Part shown: in pieces, positions 63,221 to 64,000 of the stretch | Numbering within the stretch: position 1 is the stretch's first letter | Layout: each line of letters opens with the position of its first letter | Assembly (NCBI GenBank): GCA_044222195.1 | Contig: JBGANS010000004.1 | Location: 236,561-300,560 of the forward strand | Direction of reading: 5' to 3' | DNA length: 64,000 nt | Origin: JAHBXE01 sp044222195 | Lineage (GTDB): Bacteria; Planctomycetota; Phycisphaerae; Phycisphaerales; UBA1924 | Position numbers and translations under genes: made by a program | The notes under the pieces: generated by a model | What the model was told of the DNA's origin: nothing | The model's input: only the letters and a program-made list of their open reading frames with translations | Databases searched by the model: none

Positions 63221-64000
63221 TCACATTCCCCCAACTCCACCGACCCCGGCAATTTGTCGGCCAGGATCATTTGGAGTGAACGGACAATTGGGCACGCCGG
63301 GAACCCCTGGCTGTCCAGCCTGCATGCATTGTGCCATGCACACGCTCCATGCGAGACAAGGATCCGGCGTTCCATTCGCAAGTGACCGACAGAAGTTGTC
63401 GCAGGTGCTTGGCAGTGTTGGCATCGGCCAAGTTATCAATGGATGGTCATCTGGGTGCCACGGACGTCCCGGCCAGCCGTCGTCGGGTTCCACATCCGAT
63501 GGCGAGCACCACGAATTCCACCGGCACTTGTACCAACCGTGCCCTGGTATGAACCAAAAATCGGCGTCTTCTAACTGTTGTGCAGAGCACTCCCCCGGAT
63601 GGAGAACAATGCATGGTTGGGGTCGATGCAGCAGGTCCGTGCCACACACTACTATGTCATGGCTTGTTAAGTTGCACACGATTCCGCCGGGATGTGGCGG
63701 CAACGGATCGACGCCTCCGGGAATTGGCGGCAACGGACCGATCTCCGGGTCGACGCCATGCCCCGGCAGTCTAATCTGAGCCCCATTAGGATCTACATAC
63801 GATAGGGGGGACGAAAATACATAGGGGTAGAGATTCGGGCCATCGTGATACCCCATCGGGTCTCTCCTCGTCCACCGCCCCAGTTCTGCATCCAGCACCC
63901 GGTTCCGCACGTGCCATTTCGTCCCCGCCAGCTCAGGCGCGTGCTCGTACCCCGCATACCCCTTGCGGTTGGCGACGGCGGTCGAGCTCAGGACGCCCAG
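63221..64000 (-). CDS. RHS-repeat protein C-terminus with cysteine-rich tip, partial
   Basis: The frame is open to the right edge of the window, so only the last 259 residues are seen. The visible start, L-G-V-L-S-S-T-A-V-A-N-R-K-G-Y-A-G-Y-E-H, matches the core fragment at 61332-62410 almost exactly. It continues to the RHS core end R-N-R-V-L-D-A-E-L-G-R-W-T-R-R-D-P-M-G-Y and N-L-Y-P-Y-V, then S-Y-V-D-P-N-G. The tip beyond (about 180 residues) differs completely and has about a dozen cysteines, a Pro/Gly-rich opening and a G-V-G-G-V-G-G-M end. It is probably a large secreted or surface RHS protein with an effector tip; the activity is unknown. Confidence 0.88.
   Translation of the reverse strand: MGVLSSTAVANRKGYAGYEHAPELAGTKWHVRNRVLDAELGRWTRRDPMGYHDGPNLYPYVFSSPLSYVDPNGAQIRLPGHGVDPEIGPLPPIPGGVDPLPPHPGGIVCNLTSHDIVVCGTDLLHRPQPCIVLHPGECSAQQLEDADFWFIPGHGWYKCRWNSWCSPSDVEPDDGWPGRPWHPDDHPLITWPMPTLPSTCDNFCRSLANGTPDPCLAWSVCMAQCMQAGQPGVPGVPNCPFTPNDPGRQIAGVGGVGGM

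Overview
The window looks like a chromosomal segment of a high-GC planctomycete of the class Phycisphaerae. The lineage markers are: paired C-terminal tags of the form N-C-D-G-S-T...L-T-A-N-D-F-Q-C-F-I on two exported proteins; a planctomycete-style prepilin with a DGH motif near its end; a C-x2-C-G-Y...C-P-E-C-G zinc ribbon on a membrane protein; and heptose and UDP-xylose epimerase genes that point to a Gram-negative envelope. No species can be named from the sequence alone.

Positions 1-24,200 hold ordinary housekeeping and accessory genes. They are the end of an SppA-type protease, a degenerate prepilin, an HDOD-GGDEF-receiver signalling protein, an M29 aminopeptidase, an OmpH/Skp-like chaperone, a tRNA-Val, a beta-carbonic-anhydrase-like protein and a complete sugar ABC transporter (permease, binding protein, ATPase). 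They continue with a prepilin, a large exported tagged protein and an esterase, a ThpR/amine-oxidase pair, UXS and HldD nucleotide-sugar epimerases, a DUF1328 protein, a PRC-barrel-like exported protein and an OmpR-type two-component system. Positions 24,230-29,426 hold an FG-GAP repeat protein and a complete pstSCAB phosphate transporter.

Positions 29,580-49,633 are the centrepiece: one long minus-strand type II secretion (T2SS) operon, gspF-G-H-I-J-K-L-(M/C-like)-D plus a lipoprotein. Most of its genes overlap by about 4 bases. Its secretin is a single 3782-residue protein with about 39 tandem N-type modules before the secretin barrel domain, where ordinary GspD has three or four. The last gene is a lipoprotein translationally coupled to the secretin and is a candidate pilotin. 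No gspE ATPase, separate gspC or prepilin peptidase lies in the window.

Positions 49,741-59,646 carry a glutathione peroxidase, a small lipoprotein, a tandem pterin-synthase-like protein, a methyltransferase domain behind a lipoprotein signal, a HEPN/AbiU2-like protein beside a DUF2726 nuclease-fold protein, and an operon (exported protein, M48 peptidase, dapF, acetyltransferase) bracketed by inverted copies of a dispersed repeat. An ArsR-like regulator follows. Intergenic DNA here is rich in palindromes and duplicated segments.

Positions about 59,870-64,000 are a decayed minus-strand RHS/polymorphic-toxin locus. The conserved RHS core end enters from beyond the right edge and runs into a cysteine-rich tip, followed by a membrane protein in the immunity position. 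A second, frameshifted core fragment carries a different cysteine-rich tip and its own small membrane protein. Further scraps of the core are interleaved with a dispersed ~60-70 bp repeat. Tip and partner DNA is visibly richer in A+T than the rest of the window.
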